A stretch of DNA of 5,314 nt, from assembly GCA_947175775.1 (NCBI GenBank), contig CAMWNY010000213.1, positions 1-5,314 on the forward strand. The letters are read 5' to 3'. Shown here in pieces: positions 5,231-5,314 of this stretch. Below the pieces are notes generated by a model. The model was not told the origin of the DNA and searched no databases. It worked only from the letters and a program-made list of their open reading frames with translations. The stretch is from an uncultured Lachnospiraceae bacterium. Lineage in GTDB: Bacteria > Bacillota > Clostridia > Lachnospirales > Lachnospiraceae. The position numbers and the translations under genes were made by a program. Position 1 is the stretch's first letter. Every line of letters begins with the position of its first letter.

Positions 5231-5314
5231 CTGTGTATCCTGCCATACAGTCAAAAAGATTATCTGAGGGGATATGCGATTACTGCACAACTGATTGTCT
5301 GTTTATTGACGAAG

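Noticed and set aside
5267..5297. GAGGGG followed by ATG near 5274 as the start of a new gene.
   Set aside because: The spacing is only about two bases and the frame from that ATG stops after six codons.

Overview
The window looks like a low-to-mid GC Gram-positive anaerobe of the class Clostridia, most likely family Lachnospiraceae. This is inferred from three things: the style of the aldo/keto reductase, the double-Cache-type chemoreceptor, and a C-terminal motif (HE..LI..YR, then LQ.AVD.LL) on one regulator that is common in clostridial Cro/CI-like proteins. No rRNA, tRNA, CRISPR array or insertion sequence was seen.

Layout, left to right. Positions 1-411 (minus) hold the N-terminal 137 residues of an Fe-S-type aldo/keto reductase, starting at TTG and running off the left edge. 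Positions 412-539 are intergenic and carry a good extended -10 promoter for the reductase. Positions 540-2567 (minus) encode a complete 675-residue methyl-accepting chemotaxis protein. Positions 2568-2728 hold its promoter (TTGAAA-N17-TAAAAT) and, upstream of that, four TGTRCA-type palindromic elements spaced 9-11 bp apart. Positions 2729-4390 (minus) encode a 553-residue protein that appears to fuse an N-terminal GT-A-like glycosyltransferase domain to a C-terminal GT-D (former DUF1792) domain. Positions 4412-4708 (minus) encode a small helix-turn-helix protein only 21 bp upstream of the glycosyltransferase, so the two are probably one operon. Positions 4709-4878 are a divergent control region rich in dyads. 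Positions 4879-5217 (plus) encode a second small helix-turn-helix protein. Positions 5218-5314 contain no assured gene.

How the parts may work together. The two regulators face each other across 170 bp, and their recognition helices share the string YSTLL. The space between them contains two GTTG/CAAC dyads centred 20 bp apart and a perfect 10-bp inverted repeat whose arms overlap the two predicted promoters. The simplest reading is a cross-regulated or autoregulated switch controlling a two-domain glycosyltransferase that would modify a surface glycan or glycoprotein; the acceptor is unknown. This HTH/GT cassette is clearly more AT-rich (hand-counted 60-base samples of 30-35% GC) than the reductase and chemoreceptor genes (53-68% GC in the samples counted), which suggests a separate origin. 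The chemoreceptor and reductase have their own promoters and need not be functionally linked to the cassette.
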